Made by a program: the position numbers and the translations under genes. A stretch of 42,413 nt of DNA from an uncultured Verrucomicrobiota bacterium (GTDB lineage Bacteria; Verrucomicrobiota; Kiritimatiellia; CAIVKH01). Of this stretch, positions 8,543 to 15,692 are shown one piece after another (position 1 is the first letter of the stretch; each line of letters opens with the position of its first letter). The stretch covers positions 1 through 42,413 of the forward strand of contig CALMYG010000018.1 in the NCBI GenBank assembly GCA_937873455.1, written 5' to 3'. The notes under the pieces were generated by a model. It worked only from the letters and a program-made list of their open reading frames with translations, made no database searches and was not told the DNA's origin.

Positions 8543-9805
8543 ATGATGATTGATGTGTGGCGTAAATCCTTAGTGCTCATCATGTTTGCTGTTGGCATGT
8601 GCTTGCCTGTATTTGCCGGCGGCGGGCATATGCTGCTCCATCAAGGCGATGTGCCGTACACCATCACCGTGCCGGGAGCGTATACTCTGGTCAGCGACCT
8701 CGCCTCCACCAATACGCCCGCTATTGTCGTTGAGGCCAGCGATGTGTTCATCGACTTAAACGGCTACCGCGTCAGCAACAACGGCACCATCATCATCAGC
8801 CAGGCCGCCGGACACCACCGCCTCACCATCCGCAACGGGCGGATAGGGGTCACGGGCCAGAACAGTTGGTGGGGCATCCTCGCCCCCGGCATGGGCAACC
8901 GCTTCGAGGACCTCATCCTCCGCGAAGCCACCACCGCCGCCATCGAATCCGGCCCCGGCACGATCGTCCGCGGTTGCACCTTCGCCTCCAACCCCCTCAA
9001 CGACGCCTCGTTCAGCGCGCTTTCCCTTGGGCCCGGCTCCCTGGTCGTTGATAGCCGGTTTAGCGACAACGGATCTTCCGGCATTGCCGCCACGGTCCTG
9101 AAAGTCGGTGACGGATCGATTGTGCATGGCGCCCACATTTCCGGCACCCGGGGTTCGGCCAACACCAGCCTTGTCTCGGCCGGGCCCGGCAGCGTCATCG
9201 GCGCCCTTCATAGCCGGTCCCAAAGCGGCGCGGCGACCAACGGCTTGATTACCTCCGCCGGCCCCGTCGTGCTTTCCGGCGGACAGATCGCGGAGCGACT
9301 GGTCCTCCCGCAGGGGGGCGTCGTGGTCGACAGCCACTTCTCCGGCGCTTTCACGAATAATGCCGCTACGCGCCACGCTTTCGGTCCACACACCGTGCTT
9401 CATCAGTCCACCTTCGCCGGCTCGTCCAGCAATGCCGGAGCCCTGCTCGCCCACCAGGTCCAATGGACAACACCGCCCACCTTCGGCGGAAATTCCCTGG
9501 TTCGTTCCAGCATCGTTGCCGCGGGTCCGGCCGCGATTACCGGCGAAGGAACCTACATGAAGGATTCCTCCATCTACCTTCTCGACATCGCCGGTAATCG
9601 CCACCGGGTGGATGGAAACCATTTCCATTTTGATACCCAGTGGAACAGCAACATGGTCGCCAACGCCGACGTGTTGTGGGTTCGCAATCATCGTGGCGTC
9701 TCCACCATCCCGCCTTTCACATCCCCCGGGCCCAACCTCTCCGTGACCAACATCGGCCACATCCCTACCTCGGGCGTCCTTAATCCCTGGAGCAACCGCC
9801 CATGA
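8543..9805 (+). CDS. Exported beta-helix protein, IDLNGY family, paralogue 1
   Basis: 420 residues with a signal peptide (ending near PVFAGG). The mature N-terminus has DVPYTITVPGAYTLVSDL, then ASDVFIDLNGYRVS and HHRLTIRNGRIG. This order is shared by the next three genes and is seen in exported beta-helix proteins of Verrucomicrobia and Planctomycetes. The rest is Gly/Ser/Asn-rich with a coil every 20-25 residues (for example GPGTIVRGCTF, GPGSLVVDSRF), as expected for a right-handed parallel beta-helix. The C-terminus is NPWSNRP, a motif echoed in paralogues 3 and 4. No catalytic residues are recognised; a polysaccharide-binding or lyase-like role is speculative. First gene of the operon; no Shine-Dalgarno, consistent with leaderless translation. 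Confidence 0.8.
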   Translation: MMIDVWRKSLVLIMFAVGMCLPVFAGGGHMLLHQGDVPYTITVPGAYTLVSDLASTNTPAIVVEASDVFIDLNGYRVSNNGTIIISQAAGHHRLTIRNGRIGVTGQNSWWGILAPGMGNRFEDLILREATTAAIESGPGTIVRGCTFASNPLNDASFSALSLGPGSLVVDSRFSDNGSSGIAATVLKVGDGSIVHGAHISGTRGSANTSLVSAGPGSVIGALHSRSQSGAATNGLITSAGPVVLSGGQIAERLVLPQGGVVVDSHFSGAFTNNAATRHAFGPHTVLHQSTFAGSSSNAGALLAHQVQWTTPPTFGGNSLVRSSIVAAGPAAITGEGTYMKDSSIYLLDIAGNRHRVDGNHFHFDTQWNSNMVANADVLWVRNHRGVSTIPPFTSPGPNLSVTNIGHIPTSGVLNPWSNRP

Positions 9806-11082
9806 CCCCGCGCCTCATGCGATTGATGTTGGCCGCATGGCTTGGCGTTGCTGGCGCGATCGTGTCGGCGCGGGCCGCCGGAGTCTACGACATCGCCTCC
9901 ATGCCCTATACCATCAATGCCCCCGGCCACTACCGCCTGGCGTCCTCGATTAATGTCCCGGCCAGCAACACCACCCCCGTCATCACCGTCAACGCTTCCT
10001 CGGTCCTTCTCGATCTGAACGGGTTCACCATTGGCGGGGGGCCTAGTCTTGCTCCCGCGATTTCCATCGTCAATTTTCCCGATGTAACGGTTCAGAATGG
10101 TTTTATTGCCCATGTTCGCGGCGCCCCGGCCATTCATGCCCAAGTCGTCAACGTGTCGATCCGCGACATCACCTTTTTTCAGTGCGACCAACCGGTTCAG
10201 GCCACCACCCGTACCGTGATCGAAGGATGCCTGGCCTGGAACGGCGCCGGCGGCATTTCCACTAACGGCGTCTTCGTGACCGCCGGTGACTCCGTCATCC
10301 GCGACTGTGCCGTCTCGGATTTCCGGCTGAGCGGGTCATCCGCTGTCGCCGTCGGGGAGGGTAGCCGCATCGAAGGCGTGGTCCTGCGCGATGTCGTGCG
10401 CACCAACAACACGGCCTACGCCTTGCGCGCCGGTACCAATAGCATCATCGATCGCGTCTCCCTTCTTCCGCTAAATGGTGAACTGCGGCCCATTGATGGC
10501 AACCATGCCCGCCTCCGCGCCTTGGTCGCGCATGGCGACAGCACGTTTGCCCTGACCGGCCATACCGCAACCGAATCCGTCATCTGGGGCAGGCCCCATT
10601 ATTTTTCCTTTGAACGCGTCACGCACAGCATCTCCTATGGTGGAACCTCGGGATCTCCCGGCTTCTCGCGCTGTAAAAATCTATTTGGTGTTCTGGCCGC
10701 CGCCAACACCACCAATGCACTGGTCGCCTTCGGCAATCTGAATGGTCCCTGGACGGTGCGTCGCTCTCTGGCCCACCGGTTCAATGCGCCAACGGTCCGC
10801 TTCGAGGGCATGCACGCATCATTCTCTGAGAATCTAATTTCCACCTTCAGCGGGGCAGGCATCTCGAGGCTGTCATCCAGTGACCGGTTTCACGCGGTTC
10901 GCGACAATCATTTGGTCGGGACGACGGCCAGCATCGCGATGTCTTCGGACTGCTGGGTTGAGGGCAACAGCCTCGCCCTCACCACCGGCACCAACGCGGT
11001 GATCAACCATGTCACCCCGATCACCAACCCCGGAAACAACTTCAACACCGATCAACCGAGGGCGAACGTTGTTATTTATTAA
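9802..11082 (+). CDS. Exported beta-helix protein, IDLNGY family, paralogue 2
   Basis: 426 residues. A compact signal peptide directly follows the start (MTPRLMRLMLAAWLG ... SARA). Then come SMPYTINAPGHYRLASSIN, SSVLLDLNGFTIGG and PDVTVQNGFIAHV, aligning with the conserved head of paralogue 1. Repeating coils rich in Val/Ile, Gly and Asn follow. The C-terminus (ITNPGNNFNTDQPRANVVIY) lacks the PW-x-N ending of the others. The ATG overlaps the preceding stop as ATGA, indicating translational coupling. It is the reference case for the operon: no palindrome separates its start from its signal peptide. Function unknown. Confidence 0.8.
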   Translation: MTPRLMRLMLAAWLGVAGAIVSARAAGVYDIASMPYTINAPGHYRLASSINVPASNTTPVITVNASSVLLDLNGFTIGGGPSLAPAISIVNFPDVTVQNGFIAHVRGAPAIHAQVVNVSIRDITFFQCDQPVQATTRTVIEGCLAWNGAGGISTNGVFVTAGDSVIRDCAVSDFRLSGSSAVAVGEGSRIEGVVLRDVVRTNNTAYALRAGTNSIIDRVSLLPLNGELRPIDGNHARLRALVAHGDSTFALTGHTATESVIWGRPHYFSFERVTHSISYGGTSGSPGFSRCKNLFGVLAAANTTNALVAFGNLNGPWTVRRSLAHRFNAPTVRFEGMHASFSENLISTFSGAGISRLSSSDRFHAVRDNHLVGTTASIAMSSDCWVEGNSLALTTGTNAVINHVTPITNPGNNFNTDQPRANVVIY

Positions 11083-11086
11083 GGAC

Positions 11087-12457
11087 ATGAAATTCAATCG
11101 GCAGCATATTCCCGCTATCCACCGTCTAACGACGGCGGCTACACGTTTCCTTTCCCGAAACCGCGTTCTCTTCTTCCGTAGCCGCGTTCGTGAGAACGTG
11201 GCTGTGCGAATGGCTGCTCTTTTCTTCGCATGCTTACTTGCTTTAACCACCCACGCCGCCCGCATCCCCATCGCCGCGCACCAGGTTCCCTATACCATCA
11301 CGAACGCCGGCAGTTACGTGGTCACCGACAACCTGAGCGCCACTGGAACCGCCATCACCGTCAACGCCGACTTTGTAACCATCGACCTCAATGGCTATAC
11401 CGTTTCCGGCACGGTCAATGGTATCCTGCAAAGCCCGGGACGCCACGGCCTGACCGTGCGCAACGGAACCCTGCGCGCCCCGCTGATCGGACTCGCCTTG
11501 CAGGCCCAAGGCCGCATGACCCGCGTGGTCGATGTTACGGTCATGGATTACGCCACCGGCGGTATGCTCGTCGGGGAGAGCGCGCTGTTGCGAAACGTGA
11601 GCGCCGGATCGAACGCCGTGGCCAGCATGTCCGGCGTCTATGGCATTCAGACCGGGGCCGGATCGATTCTACGCGATGTCCAGGTACATGGGTTACGCAT
11701 GACGGGCGGCAACGGTTACGGCGTGTTCGCCGGCGAGGCCGCAATGATTCAAAACGTAAAGGTCCGCGACAATCGCGGTGCCGCCAACTTTACCGGGATC
11801 CGCGCCGGACATGCTTCCGTTGTCCGGAACATCACCGCACACAACAATCAGGCGGGAACATTCTTTTTTGGCGTCGATCTGGGCGAAGGGTCTGTGGCAT
11901 CGTCCGTGGCAATCGCCACCAACCAATCCACCAGCATTTCGCGTGGCGTTTTCGCGCTGGCCGGGACGGTGCTTGCCGACCTGACTATTTCGGGAGTAAG
12001 TTGGGGCGTCCAAGTGTTCAGTAACAGTATCGTGACCCGGTCGGTCTTCGATCTCCATGGCGGGAGTGCGGTGCTGGGTCAGAACGGCAACCTGTTGCTG
12101 GATAACAGCCTTGGCGGCGGCAACATCACGCTGGGCAATGACAACCTCGTTGCCGGCAACCACCTGCGCAACGCGCCGATTATCTTCGACTCGCAAAACT
12201 ACGTTTTCGATAATCATTTCACCGGTGTGTCCCCGGCGTTGCTTGCCAGCGGCAATCTCAACCGGATGGATCGCAACACCTCCGACACCGGAGCCGGCAT
12301 GATCGACGCCAACGGCATCAAAAACCTCATCGTCAGGAATCGTGGCCCCGGCTTTTCCGTGAATGCCGGCGCCAACGACCACGTCGCCGCCACCCTGAAT
12401 GGATCCGCCTCCATGACCGCCGCGCAACCTTGGGCCAACATCAACACCGCGCCATGA
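11087..12457 (+). CDS. Exported beta-helix protein, IDLNGY family, paralogue 3, with palindromic N-terminal extension
   Basis: If translation starts at ATG 11087, just after the previous stop, the protein is 456 residues; an internal start at 11210 would give 415. Residues 1-41 are basic (for example RSRVRENVAVRM) and are encoded by palindromic DNA. The signal peptide MAALFFACLLALTTHAA follows. Next come HQVPYTITNAGSYVVTDNL, DFVTIDLNGYTVSG and HGLTVRNGTLR, then beta-helix coils (GAGSILRDVQV, GHASVVRNITA). The end is AAQPWANINTAP. Position in the operon favours the upstream start, although GGA sits too close to act as a good ribosome-binding site. Function unknown. Confidence 0.78.
   Translation: MKFNRQHIPAIHRLTTAATRFLSRNRVLFFRSRVRENVAVRMAALFFACLLALTTHAARIPIAAHQVPYTITNAGSYVVTDNLSATGTAITVNADFVTIDLNGYTVSGTVNGILQSPGRHGLTVRNGTLRAPLIGLALQAQGRMTRVVDVTVMDYATGGMLVGESALLRNVSAGSNAVASMSGVYGIQTGAGSILRDVQVHGLRMTGGNGYGVFAGEAAMIQNVKVRDNRGAANFTGIRAGHASVVRNITAHNNQAGTFFFGVDLGEGSVASSVAIATNQSTSISRGVFALAGTVLADLTISGVSWGVQVFSNSIVTRSVFDLHGGSAVLGQNGNLLLDNSLGGGNITLGNDNLVAGNHLRNAPIIFDSQNYVFDNHFTGVSPALLASGNLNRMDRNTSDTGAGMIDANGIKNLIVRNRGPGFSVNAGANDHVAATLNGSASMTAAQPWANINTAP
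11122..11203. repeat. Palindromic elements (family A) in the 5' part of paralogue 3
   Basis: An inverted-orientation unit CCGTC-TAAC-GACGG (11122-11135) runs into CGGCTACACG. A direct unit, GTAGCCGCGTTC-GTGA-GAACGTGGC (11178-11202), follows. The direct unit forms a hairpin with a GTGA loop and reads RSRVRENVA in the gene's frame. The same unit recurs in the two following genes and at 32 kb. Confidence 0.8.
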
Positions 12458-13938
12458 GAACGTCGATCATACCAGACTTCACATGTAGCCGCGTTCGTGA
12501 GAACGTGGCCAATGCGGTTCCGTCATCACACCGTCCGCTTTCTGACGAAAGCGGCTACACGTTCCGGATGCGTAGCCGTGTTCGTGAGAACGTGGCCGCC
12601 ATGATTCTACCCGGGTTTTGGCGGGGGCTTCTCCTTGCTCTCTTGCTCGGCTCAACCGCCCACGCCCAGCCCGGCGTCCGTGAAATCCACGCCCCCCTTA
12701 CCATCACCAACCCTGGAAGTTACAAGCTTGTCCGCAACATCAGCCACGGGGTCACGCCGGTTGTCGTCGCCGCCAATGATGTCACCATTGACTTAAACGG
12801 GTTCCGGCTCGGATCAGCGGGTTTCTTCCCTCCTTACGGTCCCGCCATTCTCCAACAACCCGGCTTCCGCAACCTTACCATTCGCAATGGAAGTTTGTTC
12901 AGCGCCGACTCCCACGGCCTGCAAGCCCCGGGACGCGGAACCGTGGTCGAGTCGGTAAATGTATCCGGATGCCCGCGCACGGCCATCCTTGCCGGCGATG
13001 ACGCCCGCATCGTCGGCGCCGTTATCATGAGCAATGCGGTGAGCGTATCCGCTGCCATCGTACAGGCCGGAGCGGGGAGCCAATTGGAGCAACTCGTGAT
13101 GATCGGCAACACCATCACCACCGGCGCGGTGGTGTCGGTCGGCCCATCCTCCATCCTTCGTGACGTCGCGCTCCACAACAACCAGATCACGGGGGCTTCC
13201 GGTCAAGGCATCCGCGCCGGAGCGGGCACGATCCTGGAGCGTATTACGGTGCAAGGGCATCAAGCCCCCGCTGGAAGTTTTACCGGAATCCAATCGCTAG
13301 GCGGCGACGGCCTCACCCTCGCCTCGGTTGCCGTCTTCAGCAACACCGCCCAACAGATCGCCTACGGAATCGATCTTGCCGGCGGCGCGAACGTGCGAGG
13401 TGTCCTTTCCGGGCGCAACACCTCCACCAGCGCCAATCCCGGAATCGGCATCCTCACCCGCGGTCCCGCCCGGCTCACCGCAGTACTCGCCACCCGCAAT
13501 ACCGGCAACGAAGGGGTCGGTTGGCGCGCCGAAGCCGGTGGACGCGGCGTCGCGGTGATCGGCGCCGCCAACAGCCACTTCGGCTTCCATGCCATCAGCG
13601 GGGCCGCCCTCGATGCCTGCCTCGCCGCCACCAACGGATGGCGTGGATTCAACCTCGCCGCCAACAACCGCGTCGAAAACTCCCTCGCCGCCGACAACGG
13701 CGAAGAGGGCGGCTTCCGCACCACCGGAAACGGGAATGTGATCGCGGAAAACCATGCCGTTCGCAACGCACGCGGTTTTGTTATAAACGGCAGCCAAAAC
13801 CTCGCGCACGGGAACAGCGCCTCCGCCAACACCAGCGCCAATTATGTTGTCGGTGGAGGCAATAACGTCGGCGCCATTTCCATCAAGCCGGGTTACTTGT
13901 TCAACTCCACCAATCCTTGGACCAATTTTGATTTATGA
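12454..13938 (+). CDS. Exported beta-helix protein, IDLNGY family, paralogue 4, with palindromic N-terminal extension
   Basis: Start at ATG 12454 overlaps the previous stop (ATGA) and gives 494 residues; an internal ATG at 12601 would give 445. Residues 11-49 come from three palindromic units (CSRVRENVA, SDESGYT, RSRVRENVA). The signal peptide MILPGFWRGLLLALLLGS follows. The mature protein starts with HAPLTITNPGSYKLVRNIS, NDVTIDLNGFRLGS and RNLTIRNGSLF, followed by coils such as GPSSILRDVAL, GAGTILERITV and GNGNVIAENHA. It ends NPWTNFDL. The later coils resemble NosD/periplasmic copper-binding type beta-helices (paired Asn-Gly turns), but no ligands are identified. Function unknown. Confidence 0.78.
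   Translation: MRTSIIPDFTCSRVRENVANAVPSSHRPLSDESGYTFRMRSRVRENVAAMILPGFWRGLLLALLLGSTAHAQPGVREIHAPLTITNPGSYKLVRNISHGVTPVVVAANDVTIDLNGFRLGSAGFFPPYGPAILQQPGFRNLTIRNGSLFSADSHGLQAPGRGTVVESVNVSGCPRTAILAGDDARIVGAVIMSNAVSVSAAIVQAGAGSQLEQLVMIGNTITTGAVVSVGPSSILRDVALHNNQITGASGQGIRAGAGTILERITVQGHQAPAGSFTGIQSLGGDGLTLASVAVFSNTAQQIAYGIDLAGGANVRGVLSGRNTSTSANPGIGILTRGPARLTAVLATRNTGNEGVGWRAEAGGRGVAVIGAANSHFGFHAISGAALDACLAATNGWRGFNLAANNRVENSLAADNGEEGGFRTTGNGNVIAENHAVRNARGFVINGSQNLAHGNSASANTSANYVVGGGNNVGAISIKPGYLFNSTNPWTNFDL
12485..12597. repeat. Three palindromic elements (family A) in the 5' part of paralogue 4
   Basis: Direct unit at 12485-12510 (GTAGCCGCGTTC-GTGA-GAACGTGGCC), inverted unit at 12535-12558 (CCGCTTTC-TGAC-GAAAGCGG-CTAC) and direct unit at 12572-12597. 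All three read through without stop in the frame of the gene. The first unit's CGCG codon block starts exactly 30 bases after the coupled ATG. Confidence 0.85.
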
Positions 13939-15167
13939 ACGCATGGTGTCATCCTGGTCCTAAGCGTAGCCGCTTTCGTGAGAAAGCGGATCATCGGCCA
14001 CGCTCGAACGAGCGCGGCTACATGACGGCTGTCGTCGTTTTCTGTATGGTACTGTCAGCCGTTACCGTCCGCGCCCAGATCGCATCGAACTTTGTCCAAT
14101 TTGTTCCTGATGTCACCGCGACCGTGTTCGGCCAAAATGTCCCCAACCATGCCCTCACCAGTGCCGGACCTTTTGCCGGTGGCGTATTCATTACCCCGCC
14201 AATTGCCGATCCGCACCGGGTGAAGATCGATGCCTTCAGCATGCTGAACGCAACGCAGTATCTTTTTTCCGTCGATGTCCCGGCGCGGATCAACGGGATC
14301 AATGTGCATCCCGCCGATATCATGGCCTGCACCGTCGGACAAACCAATGTCTGGAAGTATTTCGACGGACGCGCCCAGATCGGCCTTCCCGAGGCCGCCA
14401 ACATCAACGCGCTCGCCATGTCCGCCGCCACCGGATTCTGGTTCTCGGTGGACAGCAACGCCGGTGCGCTCAATAAAGGCGCGCTGTATTTCTGGTCCCT
14501 TTCCGCATCCACCATCACGGAAATCAAAACCCCGACCGAACTCGATATTCCCGCGAATGCCGACGTCAACGCGGCCTACGAGGAAGGCGGCGTGCTCTAT
14601 TTCTCCATCGACCGCCCCATGACCTCGTCCGGACAAGCAAAAGGCCGCGCCGCCGATGTCTGGCGGTTTGACTCGCCGGGAAACACAACGCTGATTCCCA
14701 CGCTCCTGTTTCCCACGGTCGACCTCTCCGCGCTCCATGCTCCCATGGATACCGATGGAGATGGGTTGACGGACCTCGAGGAACTGCTGGTCATCGACGA
14801 CCCCGCCACCACCTTCCCCGGCGGAAGCGCGGCCCCGCTTGCCCCGCAATTTGCCACCAATCCAAACAACCCCGATTCCGACGGTGACGGAATCATGGAT
14901 GGCCACGAAGCGGCGGCCAAAACCGATCCGTGGAACGATTTGGATTTTCTCCGCATTTCCAACCTTGCCGATATTGGCACCAACCGTTTTGTCCAGTGGA
15001 CTTCCGTGATCGGGGTCAAATACCGGGTTGAAGCCGCCACCAACATTTTCGGACCTTACAACGTGGTACTCACCAACCTCACCGCCGGCGACCTGGTGTC
15101 CGGTTACCTGCATCCGCAACCGTCGGCGGATATCCGTCATTACCGTATCGGCGTGAACCCGCCGTGA
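13935..15167 (+). CDS. Exported protein with thrombospondin type 3 (calcium-binding) repeats
   Basis: 410 residues from the ATGA-coupled start at 13935 (381 from the internal ATG at 14022). Residues 10-28 (KRSRFREKADHRPRSNERGY) come from palindromic DNA, then the signal peptide MTAVVVFCMVLSAVTVRAQ. The central part is a novel beta-rich region of about 200 residues with VDSNAGALNKGALYFWSLS and FSIDRPMTSSG-like motifs. DTDGDGLTDLEE and DSDGDGIMDGHE are calcium-binding thrombospondin type 3 repeats. The last 65 residues (FVQWTSVIGVKYRVEAATN) resemble the terminal beta-sandwich common on PVC exported proteins. It is the last gene of the beta-helix operon and may help display or stabilise those proteins, by inference. 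Confidence 0.8.
   Translation: MNAWCHPGPKRSRFREKADHRPRSNERGYMTAVVVFCMVLSAVTVRAQIASNFVQFVPDVTATVFGQNVPNHALTSAGPFAGGVFITPPIADPHRVKIDAFSMLNATQYLFSVDVPARINGINVHPADIMACTVGQTNVWKYFDGRAQIGLPEAANINALAMSAATGFWFSVDSNAGALNKGALYFWSLSASTITEIKTPTELDIPANADVNAAYEEGGVLYFSIDRPMTSSGQAKGRAADVWRFDSPGNTTLIPTLLFPTVDLSALHAPMDTDGDGLTDLEELLVIDDPATTFPGGSAAPLAPQFATNPNNPDSDGDGIMDGHEAAAKTDPWNDLDFLRISNLADIGTNRFVQWTSVIGVKYRVEAATNIFGPYNVVLTNLTAGDLVSGYLHPQPSADIRHYRIGVNPP
13966..14021. repeat. Two palindromic elements (family A) before the signal peptide of the type 3 repeat protein
   Basis: Direct unit GTAGCCGCTTTC-GTGA-GAAAGCGG (13966-13989) and inverted unit GCCACGCTCG-AA-CGAGCGCGGC-TAC (13997-14021). The second ends one base before the internal ATG at 14022. 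Stem bases differ from the copies at 11 and 12 kb, yet both arms changed together (GTTC/GAAC versus CTTTC/GAAAG), preserving pairing. Confidence 0.85.
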
Positions 15168-15203
15168 TCAATCAGCGACACAGAGGTTACTCTCGCTTGC
15201 CTG

Positions 15204-15568
15204 GTGGAAACCCGCGGCGCTGATCGCCGCCCTGGACTGCCGCAAAAGGAACTCATGCAACAACTTCTCACCGGCCGGCGGCGGTTAACGAGGTTTGCCG
15301 GGAAATGGACGAAGGCCAGGCTGGGCTACCTGTTCACGGAACGAGTGGCGCAGCATCGAATCGACCTACCCCTACTGTCGATAACGGCCGACCGTGGCGT
15401 CGTACCGCGTGGCAATCTCGCCAAGCGGGACACGTCGACCGAGGACGCGCCTTGAGTAAATACTAATGAAGGTTGAAAAAGCGCTGCCCGGGCGATGAAA
15501 TATTTCCCTTGGCCCAAAATATCACCGCGACAAGCCTGGCCGGGGCGCTAGAAATGCAGGAACTATAG
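15204..15568 (+). pseudogene. Decayed fragment of a type I restriction specificity subunit (hsdS)
   Basis: An open stretch to 15455 reads LPQKELMQQLLTGRRRL, the end of a central conserved helix of HsdS. It continues ARLGYLFTERVAQHRIDLPL and LSITADRGVVPR ... KRDTSTED, the start of the second target recognition domain. A stop at 15453 cuts it. In the frame starting at 15455 the expected SKY appears, then two stops, then KKRCPGDEI, matching the usual P-G-D that follows. So there is at least one frameshift plus nonsense changes. No hsdM, hsdR or remaining hsdS is nearby. It appears to be a relic of a lost or rearranged restriction system. Similarity is from memory of the family. Confidence 0.65.
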
Positions 15569-15650
15569 AAAACAGCGGATAAGCGCTAAATACTCTATAT
15601 CCCCGTACAATATCCGCCCAAGGGCTCGTTCGCGATCAACGGCGGCGAGA

Positions 15651-15670
15651 AATGAGCGGTGAGGCTCATT
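15651..15670 (-). terminator. Possible hairpin terminator of the 1866-residue gene
   Basis: AATGAGC (15651-15657) and GCTCATT (15664-15670) form a perfect 7-base stem with a 6-base loop. It lies 23 bases beyond the stop of the minus-strand gene. No clear U-run follows, so intrinsic termination is uncertain. Bases 15569-15650 hold nothing recognisable. Confidence 0.35.
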
Positions 15671-15692
15671 CGTGATCCGAGGGAACCGGTCT

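Noticed and set aside
8756..9760. Open minus-strand frame across beta-helix paralogue 1
   Set aside because: Composition is low-complexity Gly/Ala/Arg/Asp with no motif; the plus-strand protein has a signal peptide and family motifs.
14055..15140. Open minus-strand frame across the type 3 repeat protein
   Set aside because: No homology features; produced by the antisense of a coding region with calcium-binding repeats.
15204..15455. Functional small protein of 83 residues
   Set aside because: It reads as the middle of HsdS, is cut by a stop, and the continuation lies in another frame with more stops.
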